Below, in pieces: positions 54,237 through 62,583 of a stretch of DNA of 64,000 nt. The translations under genes were made by a program, and so were the position numbers. Source of the stretch: Chryseobacterium defluvii (GTDB taxonomy: Bacteria > Bacteroidota > Bacteroidia > Flavobacteriales > Weeksellaceae); assembly GCF_014204415.1 (NCBI RefSeq), contig NZ_JACHLE010000001.1, positions 1,674,001-1,738,000 of the forward strand, read 5' to 3'. Under the pieces are notes generated by a model, which was not told where the DNA came from, did not search any database, and worked only from the letters and a program-made list of their open reading frames with translations. The first letter of the stretch is position 1; the number at the start of each line of letters is the position of its first letter.

Positions 54237-55991
54237 TTAGTTAATTTTAACCTGATAAGGCATTTCCATTTTAATGTCAGACTGCAGTTTTTTATTTGTA
54301 ATCTGTTCCAAAATTTCATAATTGGCTTTGCCTATTTTATTCTTGATGATCTTTGCCGAAATATCCTCTTCATTCAGATCATTAAAGAACTGCTCGAAAG
54401 GAGACATTCTTTTAGGATAAGATACCACATCATAAGAGGTCTTAAGTCCTGCCTTCTGCGCAGCAAACTTAATGGCATCATTTAAACTTCCAAGCTCATC
54501 CACCAGACCAATCTGCTTGGCACGGGTACCGCTCCATACTCGTCCTCCGCCTACATTGTCGATCTGCTCAAACGTCTGCTTTCTGTTTTGGATTACAAAG
54601 TGAACAAATCTTTTATAAGTTCCTTCCACACTTTTAGTGATCAGGCTAACACCATAAGGAGTGACACCATTCAATGAAGAATAATACTGTGAATTAGCAT
54701 TGGTAGCAACAATATCTGAACGGATCCCGTTTTTATTGGCCATATCTTTAAAATAAGGGATCACACCAAACACACCGATAGATCCGGTAAGTGTATTCGG
54801 TTCAGAATATATCTTATCTGCCGCCATGGCTATATAGTATCCTCCTGACGCCGCATAATCCCCAAAAGAAACAACTAAAGGCTTTTTCTTTTTCAGTTGC
54901 TGCAATTCAAACAGGATTTCATCAGAAGCGTTGGCACTTCCCCCGGGAGAGTTGATCCTGAATACCACCGCCTTTACTTTATCGTTTTCCTGAAGGTCTT
55001 TGATATACTTAATATATTTCTCCGAGTAAATTTCATTGTATTCATTCCCCCTGTTGATTGAACCTGAAGCATACAGTACCGCTACCCTGTCCCCTGACTG
55101 ATCTTCATCTGCATAAGAATTGATATACTTTGCCAATGAGATCTTGTTTAATTTATCCTTTTCTTTTAAACTTAATTTTGATTTAATAAGCTCATCATAT
55201 TCCGTTTTCTGGATCAGCTTATCTGCAAGCCTGTATTTCAGGGTCTGTTCAGGGATCATTCCATATAAACTGTCTACAATAGTTCTGAACTGTGCCGTAT
55301 CAATTTTTCTGGAAGAAGCAATACTGCCTGAAGTATTCTTCCATATATCATTTAAAAGAGTACTTAGCTGTTCCTTATTCTCCGGGGAAATATCATTTCG
55401 AAGGAAAGGTTCTACCGCCGATTTAAATTTTCCATGACGGATAACTTCTATCCCGATTCCATATTTATCTGCAAATTCTTTAAAAAAAGCAACTTCAGTA
55501 GCCAGGCCTTTCAGTTCGATCATCCCCGAAGGGTTCAAATAGTATTTATCTGCAACAGATCCCAAATAATAAGCACCCTGAGAAACCGCATTCCCGTAAG
55601 CATAAACAAATTTCCCGCTCTTTTTAAAATCTTCAAGGGCCTTTCTCAGATCGTCCAACTGGGTGATCCCGGCATTCAGATCATCGGCCTCTATGCTTAT
55701 TCCTTTAATATTATCATCGGTTTTTGCCTTATTTATAGCTTCAACGGCTTCATAGATCAGAATACTTTTATTCTTGTCATTGATATTGAACATGCCCCCT
55801 TGTTCTTCAGTCGGGCTGTCAATTATATTGGTTTTTAGATTAATGGTTAATACAGAATTCTTCTTTACTACAGCTTTCTCACCGCCCATGGATCCCATTA
55901 CGAGCATGATAATAAAAAAGAAGAAAAACACACCACATAGTATGAGAATTGCTACTATATTTGCCAATACATTCTTAAAAAAAATTTTCAT
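54237..55991 (-). CDS. sppA: Signal peptide peptidase SppA (67K type)
   Basis: A 584-residue membrane serine protease with an N-terminal helix (about 8-30). The two-domain (67K) form is present. Ser of the second domain lies in GDYAASGGYYIAMAADKIY, and the general-base Lys would be expected in the first domain (ADKYYLNPSG region, near 190). It digests cleaved signal peptides and other membrane peptides. The start at 55991 is only 19 nt from the divergent folK start, so the promoters overlap with coding or each other. Confidence 0.93.
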   Translation of the reverse strand: MKIFFKNVLANIVAILILCGVFFFFFIIMLVMGSMGGEKAVVKKNSVLTINLKTNIIDSPTEEQGGMFNINDKNKSILIYEAVEAINKAKTDDNIKGISIEADDLNAGITQLDDLRKALEDFKKSGKFVYAYGNAVSQGAYYLGSVADKYYLNPSGMIELKGLATEVAFFKEFADKYGIGIEVIRHGKFKSAVEPFLRNDISPENKEQLSTLLNDIWKNTSGSIASSRKIDTAQFRTIVDSLYGMIPEQTLKYRLADKLIQKTEYDELIKSKLSLKEKDKLNKISLAKYINSYADEDQSGDRVAVLYASGSINRGNEYNEIYSEKYIKYIKDLQENDKVKAVVFRINSPGGSANASDEILFELQQLKKKKPLVVSFGDYAASGGYYIAMAADKIYSEPNTLTGSIGVFGVIPYFKDMANKNGIRSDIVATNANSQYYSSLNGVTPYGVSLITKSVEGTYKRFVHFVIQNRKQTFEQIDNVGGGRVWSGTRAKQIGLVDELGSLNDAIKFAAQKAGLKTSYDVVSYPKRMSPFEQFFNDLNEEDISAKIIKNKIGKANYEILEQITNKKLQSDIKMEMPYQVKIN

Positions 55992-56010
55992 AAATCAATC
56001 ATTTCCAAAT

Positions 56011-56436
56011 ATGTCGCAACAAGAAGTCATTTTGTTACTGGGCAGTAATCTCGGAGACCCCAAAAAAAACCTTGAATTAGCTCTGGAGAAGCTTAAAAAC
56101 GGCAATATTGAAATATTAAAAAAAAGTGAATTCTTAAATTCACCACCTGTAGAATTTGTCAGTTCCAATATTTTTTGTAATATTGCAACAATAATATTGA
56201 CAGATCTCTCCCCTATTCAACTGCTTGATTTTGTTAAAAGTACTGAATTTGAGATGGGAAGAATTAATGATTCAAGAGTATCCGGAAGTTATAATGACAG
56301 GATAATAGATATTGATATTGTTAAATATAATGAATTAAATTTCAAATCAGAAAGATTAGAAGTTCCTCACAAAAAACATCTTTTTGACAGAGAATTTTCT
56401 AAAATATTATTAAAAAATTTATCTAGGAAAACATAA
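56011..56436 (+). CDS. folK: 2-amino-4-hydroxy-6-hydroxymethyldihydropteridine pyrophosphokinase
   Basis: A 141-residue enzyme from the ATG at 56011 (MSQQEVILLL); a longer open frame to 55774 lies antisense to sppA and is not likely. It moves pyrophosphate from ATP to hydroxymethyldihydropterin in folate synthesis. LLGSNLGDPKKNLE (near 9-22) and the GSYNDRIIDIDIV acidic motif (near 95-107) are characteristic. The C-terminal catalytic region is shorter than in typical enzymes (141 vs about 155-160 residues). The gene runs into the first OmpA gene after 10 nt. Confidence 0.9.
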   Translation: MSQQEVILLLGSNLGDPKKNLELALEKLKNGNIEILKKSEFLNSPPVEFVSSNIFCNIATIILTDLSPIQLLDFVKSTEFEMGRINDSRVSGSYNDRIIDIDIVKYNELNFKSERLEVPHKKHLFDREFSKILLKNLSRKT

Positions 56437-56446
56437 AACATATTGT

Positions 56447-57952
56447 ATGAAATTAGGTTTATTATTATTGGCCACGTTGCCTATCGCCACTTATGCTCAG
56501 GACAGTATTGCAGTATCTTCTTCCAATGAATACCCAAATACTTTTTCCTCGGGCTCAGCCAATGTTCAGCCTTTCAACAACGCCTCGAGAAGGTTCAAGG
56601 ATTGGGCCATTTCAGTTGGTGGTGGTGCAGCATTCATGACTCACTCTGATCTTACCTCTTTTTATGATAAGAAAATCAATTGGGGATATAACGCTTACGT
56701 CAGTTTAGACAAGCAGATATCACATACTTTTGGTTTGAGTCTTATTTATCAGAAAGGAGAAACTAACCAAAAAGCTCAATTGCCTGGCGTAACAGGACAA
56801 ATGGCCGGGGTTGGAGTTGCCAAAACTAAGTATGACCAGATTGCCTTAATGGGAGATATTAACTTTTCCAACTTATTGCGAAGAGTGGATAACCATTCCC
56901 CATACAGATGGGCATTACACGGTTACGCAGGTATTGGTCTCCAGAGTTTCCATACCTCTATACATGACAACCATGAATATAGATGGAGTACTGTCCCTCA
57001 AAGAGTACCTCTTTTTATTGATCAAAAAATTGATATTGGTTCATTCTTTTATCAGGGAGGTATTGGTTTAAAATATAAAGTAAGCAGACTTGTCGACATT
57101 GAGGCAAGAACTATGTATGTTATAAGCGGGGATGATGAATTTGATGGTGGCGGATGGGCCGGTCCTGGTGACTATGATCCAAACTCCACTGTTTCCAAAT
57201 ATAACATGATTAATGACAGACGATCAGATAATCTTTGGACCGTAAACTTAGGTTTAACATTCAAATTAGGAAAGCATTTATCTCATTTAACCTGGCATGA
57301 CCCATTACAGGAGGCATATTACAGAACAAGCTTACTTGAAAATGCTACAACAGACCTAGTGGTTTGCGAGAGAGGTGATAATGATAATGACGGCGTATGT
57401 GATGATTGGGACAGACAACTTGATACTCCTGCAGGAGCAAGAGTTGACGGTGCCGGTGTTGCATTGGATATGGATTTAGACGGGGTTATTGACTTGTATG
57501 ATAAATGTGTTACGGTTCCCGGACCTGTTGAAAATAACGGATGTCCTACTACTCCGGAGCCTGCACCGGTAAATACGGCAACAACAGTAGAAAAAATCAA
57601 TGACGATTTCCAGGGCATTGAATTTGAATTGAACAGTGATAAAATAAGACCTCAGTCTTTTGAAAAGCTTAATCATGCAGCTGATATTATCAAAACTTTA
57701 GATCCTAACAGTAAATATGCAGTAATAGGGGCTACAGATACCAGAGGTTCAGAAACCTACAACTTAAATTTATCACAAAAAAGAGCAAACTCTGTTGTGA
57801 AATATTTAACTGGTAAAGGAGTATCTTCAAGCATGCTGGTTGCAGAGGGCCGTGGAGAATCTGATTTGAAATATCCTGAGTGCGATCCTGCAACTAAATG
57901 TCCGGAATGGAAAAACGAAGCAAACAGAAGAGTTTACTTCCAAGCGAAATAA
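56447..57952 (+). CDS. OmpA family outer-membrane protein, first of a tandem pair
   Basis: A 501-residue protein with a signal peptide (about 1-17, ending TYAQ) and an N-terminal beta-barrel (about 45-290). A calcium-binding TSP type-3-like linker holds DNDNDGVCDDWDRQLDTPAG and DMDLDGVIDLYDKC. The C-terminal OmpA peptidoglycan-binding domain (about 385-501) has ELNSDKIRPQS, IGATDTRGSETYNLNLSQ and the ending NRRVYFQAK. It tethers the outer membrane to the cell wall. It is a close paralogue of the next gene, 32 nt downstream. No terminator is seen between folK and this gene. Confidence 0.93.
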   Translation: MKLGLLLLATLPIATYAQDSIAVSSSNEYPNTFSSGSANVQPFNNASRRFKDWAISVGGGAAFMTHSDLTSFYDKKINWGYNAYVSLDKQISHTFGLSLIYQKGETNQKAQLPGVTGQMAGVGVAKTKYDQIALMGDINFSNLLRRVDNHSPYRWALHGYAGIGLQSFHTSIHDNHEYRWSTVPQRVPLFIDQKIDIGSFFYQGGIGLKYKVSRLVDIEARTMYVISGDDEFDGGGWAGPGDYDPNSTVSKYNMINDRRSDNLWTVNLGLTFKLGKHLSHLTWHDPLQEAYYRTSLLENATTDLVVCERGDNDNDGVCDDWDRQLDTPAGARVDGAGVALDMDLDGVIDLYDKCVTVPGPVENNGCPTTPEPAPVNTATTVEKINDDFQGIEFELNSDKIRPQSFEKLNHAADIIKTLDPNSKYAVIGATDTRGSETYNLNLSQKRANSVVKYLTGKGVSSSMLVAEGRGESDLKYPECDPATKCPEWKNEANRRVYFQAK

Positions 57953-57984
57953 AATCATTTAATTAACTAAATAAAAAATACACT

Positions 57985-59442
57985 ATGAAATTAAGTTTAG
58001 CAATTGTTGCATTAGCTTTAGCTATACCTACAGCTAGTTATGCGCAAGACTCAACAGCAGTTTCAAATGGAGAATATCCGAATACTTTTTCTTCTGGCTC
58101 TGCTAACGTTTCCCCGTTTACAAACAGCTCTAAAAGATTTAACGATTGGTCTATTTCAGCAGGGGTGGGTGTACCTTTCATTCAGTCTGCTGATTTAACA
58201 TCTATAAAAAATGGTAACGGTAAAAACCTTTTTGGTTATTCCGCATATTTAAGTATTGATAAAGCCATTACCCATGCTTTTGGATTAAAGTTGCAGTATG
58301 ACAGAGGAGAAACAAGACAGGGATGGTTCAATACCAAAGAAGCAGCGCCTGCTGATGCTACAGGTTACCAACAGGTAGGAGCAAGAACCCAGTATGATGC
58401 GATCTCATTATTAGGGGATATCAACTTTTCTAACCTTTTAAGAAGAGTTGACAATCATTCTCCTTTCAGATGGGCACTGCACGGATATGCAGGTATCGGA
58501 ACACTGGCTTACAGAGCATACCAGAAAGACCAGACGTCACAAAGATTAATGACAGAAGTTAAGCCTTTCAAAATTGGTTCATTCTTCGGTCAGGCCGGAG
58601 CTGGTTTGAAATATAAAGTGAACAGAAGAATTGATCTTGAAGGTAGATTGATGTATGTAATGACCGGAGATGATGAATTTGATGGTGGTGGCGAAGCATA
58701 CAGTGCTATCAACAAGCGTGAAGAGCAGGTTTCTGACAACTTCTTTAATGCTACTTTAGGGTTATCTTTAAAATTAGGAAAACACGAATCTCACTTAATG
58801 TGGCATGACCCGTTACAGGAAATCTATTACAAGTTAGATGTTTTGGCTAACAAAAACCAGGATATTGAAGTATGTAAGAAAGGTGATGCTGATAATGACG
58901 GAGTTTGTGACGATTGGGACAGACAGCTTGATACTCCTGCAGGAGCGAGAGTTGATGGTGCCGGAGTTGCCCTTGATACAGATTTAGACGGAGTAATTGA
59001 CCTTTATGATAAGTGTGTTACAGTTCCGGGACCTGTTGAAAACAACGGATGTCCTACTGCAGCAGCAGCTATTGCGGGGCCTGTAACTGATGATACTAGA
59101 ACTTTGGAAGGAATTGAATTTGATTTAAATTCAGATAGAATTTTACCTTCTAATACTCCAATCCTTAACAACGCAGTTAATTATATCAACTCTTCAAATG
59201 GAGAATATAACGTAATCGGAGCTACAGATACAAGAGCTTCTGATGCTTATAACCAAAAACTATCTGAAAGAAGAGCAAACAACGTTAAAAATTATCTGAT
59301 CCAGAACGGTGTTCAGTCCGGTAAACTTAACGCTGTAGGTAGAGGAGAAAAAGATCTTAAATATCCTGAATGTGAGCCTGCAACTAAATGTCCTGAATGG
59401 AAAAACAGAGCAAACAGAAGAGTTTACTTCGAAGCTAAATAA
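57985..59442 (+). CDS. OmpA family outer-membrane protein, second of a tandem pair
   Basis: A 485-residue paralogue of the preceding gene with the same layout: signal peptide (ending SYAQ), barrel, TSP3-like linker and OmpA C-domain (ending NRRVYFEAK). The signal-proximal stretch EYPNTFSSGSANV and the linker (DWDRQLDTPAGARVDGAGVA) are identical to the first copy, so a recent duplication or gene conversion is likely. The first barrel differs in loop lengths. A strong terminator follows. Confidence 0.93.
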   Translation: MKLSLAIVALALAIPTASYAQDSTAVSNGEYPNTFSSGSANVSPFTNSSKRFNDWSISAGVGVPFIQSADLTSIKNGNGKNLFGYSAYLSIDKAITHAFGLKLQYDRGETRQGWFNTKEAAPADATGYQQVGARTQYDAISLLGDINFSNLLRRVDNHSPFRWALHGYAGIGTLAYRAYQKDQTSQRLMTEVKPFKIGSFFGQAGAGLKYKVNRRIDLEGRLMYVMTGDDEFDGGGEAYSAINKREEQVSDNFFNATLGLSLKLGKHESHLMWHDPLQEIYYKLDVLANKNQDIEVCKKGDADNDGVCDDWDRQLDTPAGARVDGAGVALDTDLDGVIDLYDKCVTVPGPVENNGCPTAAAAIAGPVTDDTRTLEGIEFDLNSDRILPSNTPILNNAVNYINSSNGEYNVIGATDTRASDAYNQKLSERRANNVKNYLIQNGVQSGKLNAVGRGEKDLKYPECEPATKCPEWKNRANRRVYFEAK

Positions 59443-59463
59443 TAAACCTATTATTTATTATAT

Positions 59464-59490
59464 AAAAGTCATGCTATGCATGACTTTTTT
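59464..59490 (+). terminator. Terminator of the OmpA pair
   Basis: AAAAGTCATGC (59464-59474) pairs with GCATGACTTTT (59478-59488) around a 3-nt loop, with T following. The in-frame ATG at 59476 for recQ lies inside this hairpin, which is one reason to use the ATG at 59521 for recQ. Confidence 0.9.
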
Positions 59491-59520
59491 TGTTATCATA
59501 CTTTTCCTTATTTTTACCCT

Positions 59521-61422
59521 ATGATTTCATCACAGGACTTTCAAAAACTGAAATACCAGACTCTTGATCATTTCTGGGGATATACCAGCTTCAGAGATGC
59601 TCAGGAAGAAATCATCGATTCTATATTAAACGAAAAAGACACTCTGGTTTTATTGCCCACAGGAGCAGGAAAATCTTTATGCTACCAACTTCCGGCACTG
59701 CTAAAAGAAGGAGTATGTCTCGTTATCTCTCCATTGCTGGCCTTGATGAAAGATCAGGTCAGCCAACTGAAATTAAGAGGTATTGAAGCAGAGTACCTGT
59801 CTTCGGAACTGGATGAATATGATTCGGAAGTGATCTATAACCGATGCAAAGACGGCTTGACAAAACTATTATATGTATCACCGGAAAGATTAAACAATAT
59901 TCAGTTTATCCGGAATATGGAAGAAATCCGGCTGTCTTTCATTGCAGTGGATGAAGCTCACTGCATCTCTGAATGGGGACAGGATTTCAGGCCCAGCTAC
60001 CAAAACATAAAAGAGTTCAGAAAAAATACTCCGGGTATTCCGTGCCTTGCTTTAACGGCTACGGCTACGCCAAAGGTTATGGAAGAGATCAAAACCAAAC
60101 TGGAACTTAATCTCCCTAATGTTTTTCAGAAAAGTTTTAAGAGAGACAATATTAAAATTTTTACTGACGAGGTTTCAGATAAATTCCAAAGAGTTTTCGA
60201 TATATTGAAATATAGCTCAAGTTCAGGGATCATATACGTCCGGACAAGAAAAGAAGCGGAACAGTTGACAGATTTCCTGCACAGGAATCAATTAAAAAAT
60301 GTGGATTTCTTCCATGCAGGACTGACTACAAAAGAAAAAAATACCAAACAAAATCTATGGAAAAATAGTGACAACCATGTTTTGGTTGCAACCAATGCTT
60401 TTGGGATGGGAATCGATAAGGATAATGTGAGGCTTGTGATTCACTTCTCCCCTTCCTCTTCGCTGGAAAACTACTACCAGGAAATAGGAAGGTCCGGAAG
60501 AGACGGGAAAGACAGCCATGCATTTCTATTGTGGAATAAGCAGGAAATATTGAATTTTGATCAGGTTTTAAAAAATCAAACTCCCGGCAAATCGGAATTC
60601 CTGAATATCATCACCTACCTCTATTCCGTATTTCTGGTGGCCGAATATGAAATGCCGGAAAAGGTATTTCAGCTTAATATTACAGGAATCCAGAACTTCA
60701 CAAAGCAGTCAGCAGCTAAGATTAAAAATGTTTTGAATTTCCTGCATAACCAGGAGATCATCTATTTTAATGATCATAAAAGCTTATCTTCGGTAGAATT
60801 GCTTATTAAAGCTGATGAAATAGACCAGCTTCCGCAAAAGGATGCCTACTTCATAGAGCTTCTGCTGAGGACAGTTTCCGGAATCACAACCCATAAAGTA
60901 ATATTCAGTGAGCAAAATGTAAGCAATAAGATCGGGATTGGTATACCTTTGATCAAAGAGCGCCTCAGGGAACTACAACAGAAGAATTACCTCGAGTATG
61001 TAGACGGAGCATTGTCCAGTGTGAAATTCCTGAAACCAAGGGATGAAAGGGCAGTCAATGGTATTTACTGGAAGCTCTTTGAGCATATTCAGAAAAACAA
61101 GATCCAGAAATGGGAAGAAATGAAGTTTTATATTGAAAATAATGATTATTGCAAGATGAAACTTATTCTTGCCTACTTCGGGGAAAAAAATTCAAAGAAC
61201 TGCGGGCAGTGCTCTGTCTGCGAAAAAAATAAACAATCTATTTTCGGGCAAAATATTTCTTCCCGGATCATTGATCTTCTGGCCAAAAACCCGGCAACTA
61301 TTGAAGAACTTTCCGTACAGTTAAGCTACCATCCGAAAGAGAATATTTTAGAAAACCTTATCTTCCTTCTGGATTCCGGCAAAGTAAGAATGCTGAACTT
61401 CAGAACATACGCACTGGCCTGA
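59521..61422 (+). CDS. recQ: RecQ family ATP-dependent DNA helicase
   Basis: A 633-residue helicase from the ATG at 59521. Motif I is LLPTGAGKSLCYQLPALL, motif II (DEAH) is VDEAHCISEWGQDFRP, motif III is LALTATATPKV and motif VI is YYQEIGRSGRDG. The zinc-binding module has Cys residues in DYCKMK and in CGQCSVC near 558-567. It unwinds DNA during repair and recombination. The C-terminal HRDC domain of longer RecQ proteins is missing. The fmt gene is 125 nt downstream, beyond an octamer repeat array. Confidence 0.93.
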   Translation: MISSQDFQKLKYQTLDHFWGYTSFRDAQEEIIDSILNEKDTLVLLPTGAGKSLCYQLPALLKEGVCLVISPLLALMKDQVSQLKLRGIEAEYLSSELDEYDSEVIYNRCKDGLTKLLYVSPERLNNIQFIRNMEEIRLSFIAVDEAHCISEWGQDFRPSYQNIKEFRKNTPGIPCLALTATATPKVMEEIKTKLELNLPNVFQKSFKRDNIKIFTDEVSDKFQRVFDILKYSSSSGIIYVRTRKEAEQLTDFLHRNQLKNVDFFHAGLTTKEKNTKQNLWKNSDNHVLVATNAFGMGIDKDNVRLVIHFSPSSSLENYYQEIGRSGRDGKDSHAFLLWNKQEILNFDQVLKNQTPGKSEFLNIITYLYSVFLVAEYEMPEKVFQLNITGIQNFTKQSAAKIKNVLNFLHNQEIIYFNDHKSLSSVELLIKADEIDQLPQKDAYFIELLLRTVSGITTHKVIFSEQNVSNKIGIGIPLIKERLRELQQKNYLEYVDGALSSVKFLKPRDERAVNGIYWKLFEHIQKNKIQKWEEMKFYIENNDYCKMKLILAYFGEKNSKNCGQCSVCEKNKQSIFGQNISSRIIDLLAKNPATIEELSVQLSYHPKENILENLIFLLDSGKVRMLNFRTYALA

Positions 61423-61446
61423 TCGATAAATGATGATTAGCAATAT

Positions 61447-61521
61447 AATCTTTTAATCTTTTAATCTTTTAATCTTTTAATCTTTTAATCTTTTAATCTT
61501 TTAATCTTTTAATCTTTTAAT
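61447..61521 (+). repeat. Nine-copy octamer tandem repeat (AATCTTTT)
   Basis: Nine exact 8-bp units run from 61447 to 61518, followed by a partial AAT. The array ends 17 nt before the -7 box of fmt (61536-61543), covering the -33 position and the region above it. Confidence 0.97.
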
Positions 61522-61535
61522 AATTAAAAGACCTC

Positions 61536-61543
61536 TATCTTTG
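61536..61543 (+). promoter_or_regulatory. -7 box of fmt
   Basis: TATCTTTG matches TAnnTTTG and ends 4 nt before the fmt start codon, which predicts a nearly leaderless mRNA. The -33 position would be inside the octamer array. Confidence 0.55.
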
Positions 61544-61547
61544 CATC

Positions 61548-62495
61548 ATGAAATCATTGAAAGTAGTTTTTTTAGGCACTCCTGAGTTTGCAAAAACTTC
61601 ACTGGAGGCCATTCATCAATCACATCATGAAGTCGTAGGAGTTGTAACTGTTGCTGATAAAGCAAGCGGACGCGGACAAAAGATCAGTCAATCTCCGGTA
61701 AAAGTTTTTGCGGCAGAAAATAATATTCCCGTTTTTCAGCCCGAAAAATTAAGAAATCCTGAGTTTCTCGAAGAATTAAGAAAGCTGAATGCAGATGTTT
61801 TTGTAGTCGTTGCTTTCCGGATGATGCCTAAGGTTCTTTTTGAAATGCCTGAAATAGGCACTTTTAATCTTCATGCTTCCCTGCTTCCGGATTACAGAGG
61901 AGCGGCCCCAATCAATTATGCTATCATCAACGGAGAAGAGAAAACCGGAGCGACCACATTTTTCATTAATGAAAAAATAGATGAAGGAAATATCCTGCTA
62001 CAGGAAACACTGGAAATTTTGCCTGACGAAAGTGCCGGAAGCCTTCATGATCGGTTAATGGAAATGGGAGCTAAACTCGTTGTAAAAACCCTTAACGGAT
62101 TATCTGAAAATTCTATTGAAGAAAGGCCACAGCCTCAGGTGGAACATCCTAAGAATGCTTATAAGATTTTCAAGGAAGATACCCGGATCAATTGGGATGC
62201 CCTCTCTAAAACGGTCCATCAGTTTATTTTAGGAATGTCTCCTTACCCTGCGGCATTTACCACATTAAAAATAGGAGAAGAAGAAAAAGGGCTAAAGATC
62301 TTCGGAGGCAAATTTGAAATTTCAGATCATGGAAAAGCTCCGGGAACTTTGGATATTTCAAAAAACGATCTTAAAATCTATACAAAAGACGGTATATACC
62401 ATCCTTTAGAGCTGCAATTGGAAGGAAAGAAAAGAATGAACAGTAAAGATTTTCTGAATGGTTTCAGAAATTTTGACGAAATAAAAATGGCTTGA
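61548..62495 (+). CDS. fmt: Methionyl-tRNA formyltransferase
   Basis: A 315-residue enzyme that formylates Met-tRNA for translation initiation. VVFLGTPEFAKTSLE (5-19) is the formyl-folate domain start, NLHASLLPDYRGAAPI (near 107-122) is the catalytic motif with Asn, His and the loop, and the C-terminal tRNA-binding domain (about 200-315) is present. Its promoter region holds a nine-copy octamer array. The last codons lie within a 25-bp palindrome that also forms the terminator. Confidence 0.96.
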   Translation: MKSLKVVFLGTPEFAKTSLEAIHQSHHEVVGVVTVADKASGRGQKISQSPVKVFAAENNIPVFQPEKLRNPEFLEELRKLNADVFVVVAFRMMPKVLFEMPEIGTFNLHASLLPDYRGAAPINYAIINGEEKTGATTFFINEKIDEGNILLQETLEILPDESAGSLHDRLMEMGAKLVVKTLNGLSENSIEERPQPQVEHPKNAYKIFKEDTRINWDALSKTVHQFILGMSPYPAAFTTLKIGEEEKGLKIFGGKFEISDHGKAPGTLDISKNDLKIYTKDGIYHPLELQLEGKKRMNSKDFLNGFRNFDEIKMA

Positions 62496-62523
62496 TAAAT
62501 CAAGCCATTTTTATTTCGTCAAA
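62472..62523. terminator. Terminator palindrome reaching into the fmt coding end
   Basis: A perfect 25-bp inverted repeat (62472-62496 with 62499-62523) has a 2-nt spacer. The left arm encodes the last residues of Fmt (FDEIKMA) and the stop at 62493-62495. The inner part (AAAAATGGCTTGAT and complement) is a strong terminator stem. It may serve both fmt and the convergent ribB gene. Confidence 0.9.
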
Positions 62524-62583
62524 GTCAATGATCAAAAGAACTGCTCATATTAAAATTTACAATTCACCATTGCCTATTCACTT

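Noticed and set aside
55774..56010. Longer form of FolK beginning at 55774
   Set aside because: The added residues are antisense to the sppA start and unrelated to FolK, which begins at the MSQQEV Met.
59476..59520. Upstream ATG for recQ at 59476
   Set aside because: It lies within the terminator hairpin of the OmpA pair and adds 15 residues not typical of RecQ.
61447..61521. Repeat array as a CRISPR
   Set aside because: The units are 8 bp with no spacers. It is a simple tandem repeat.
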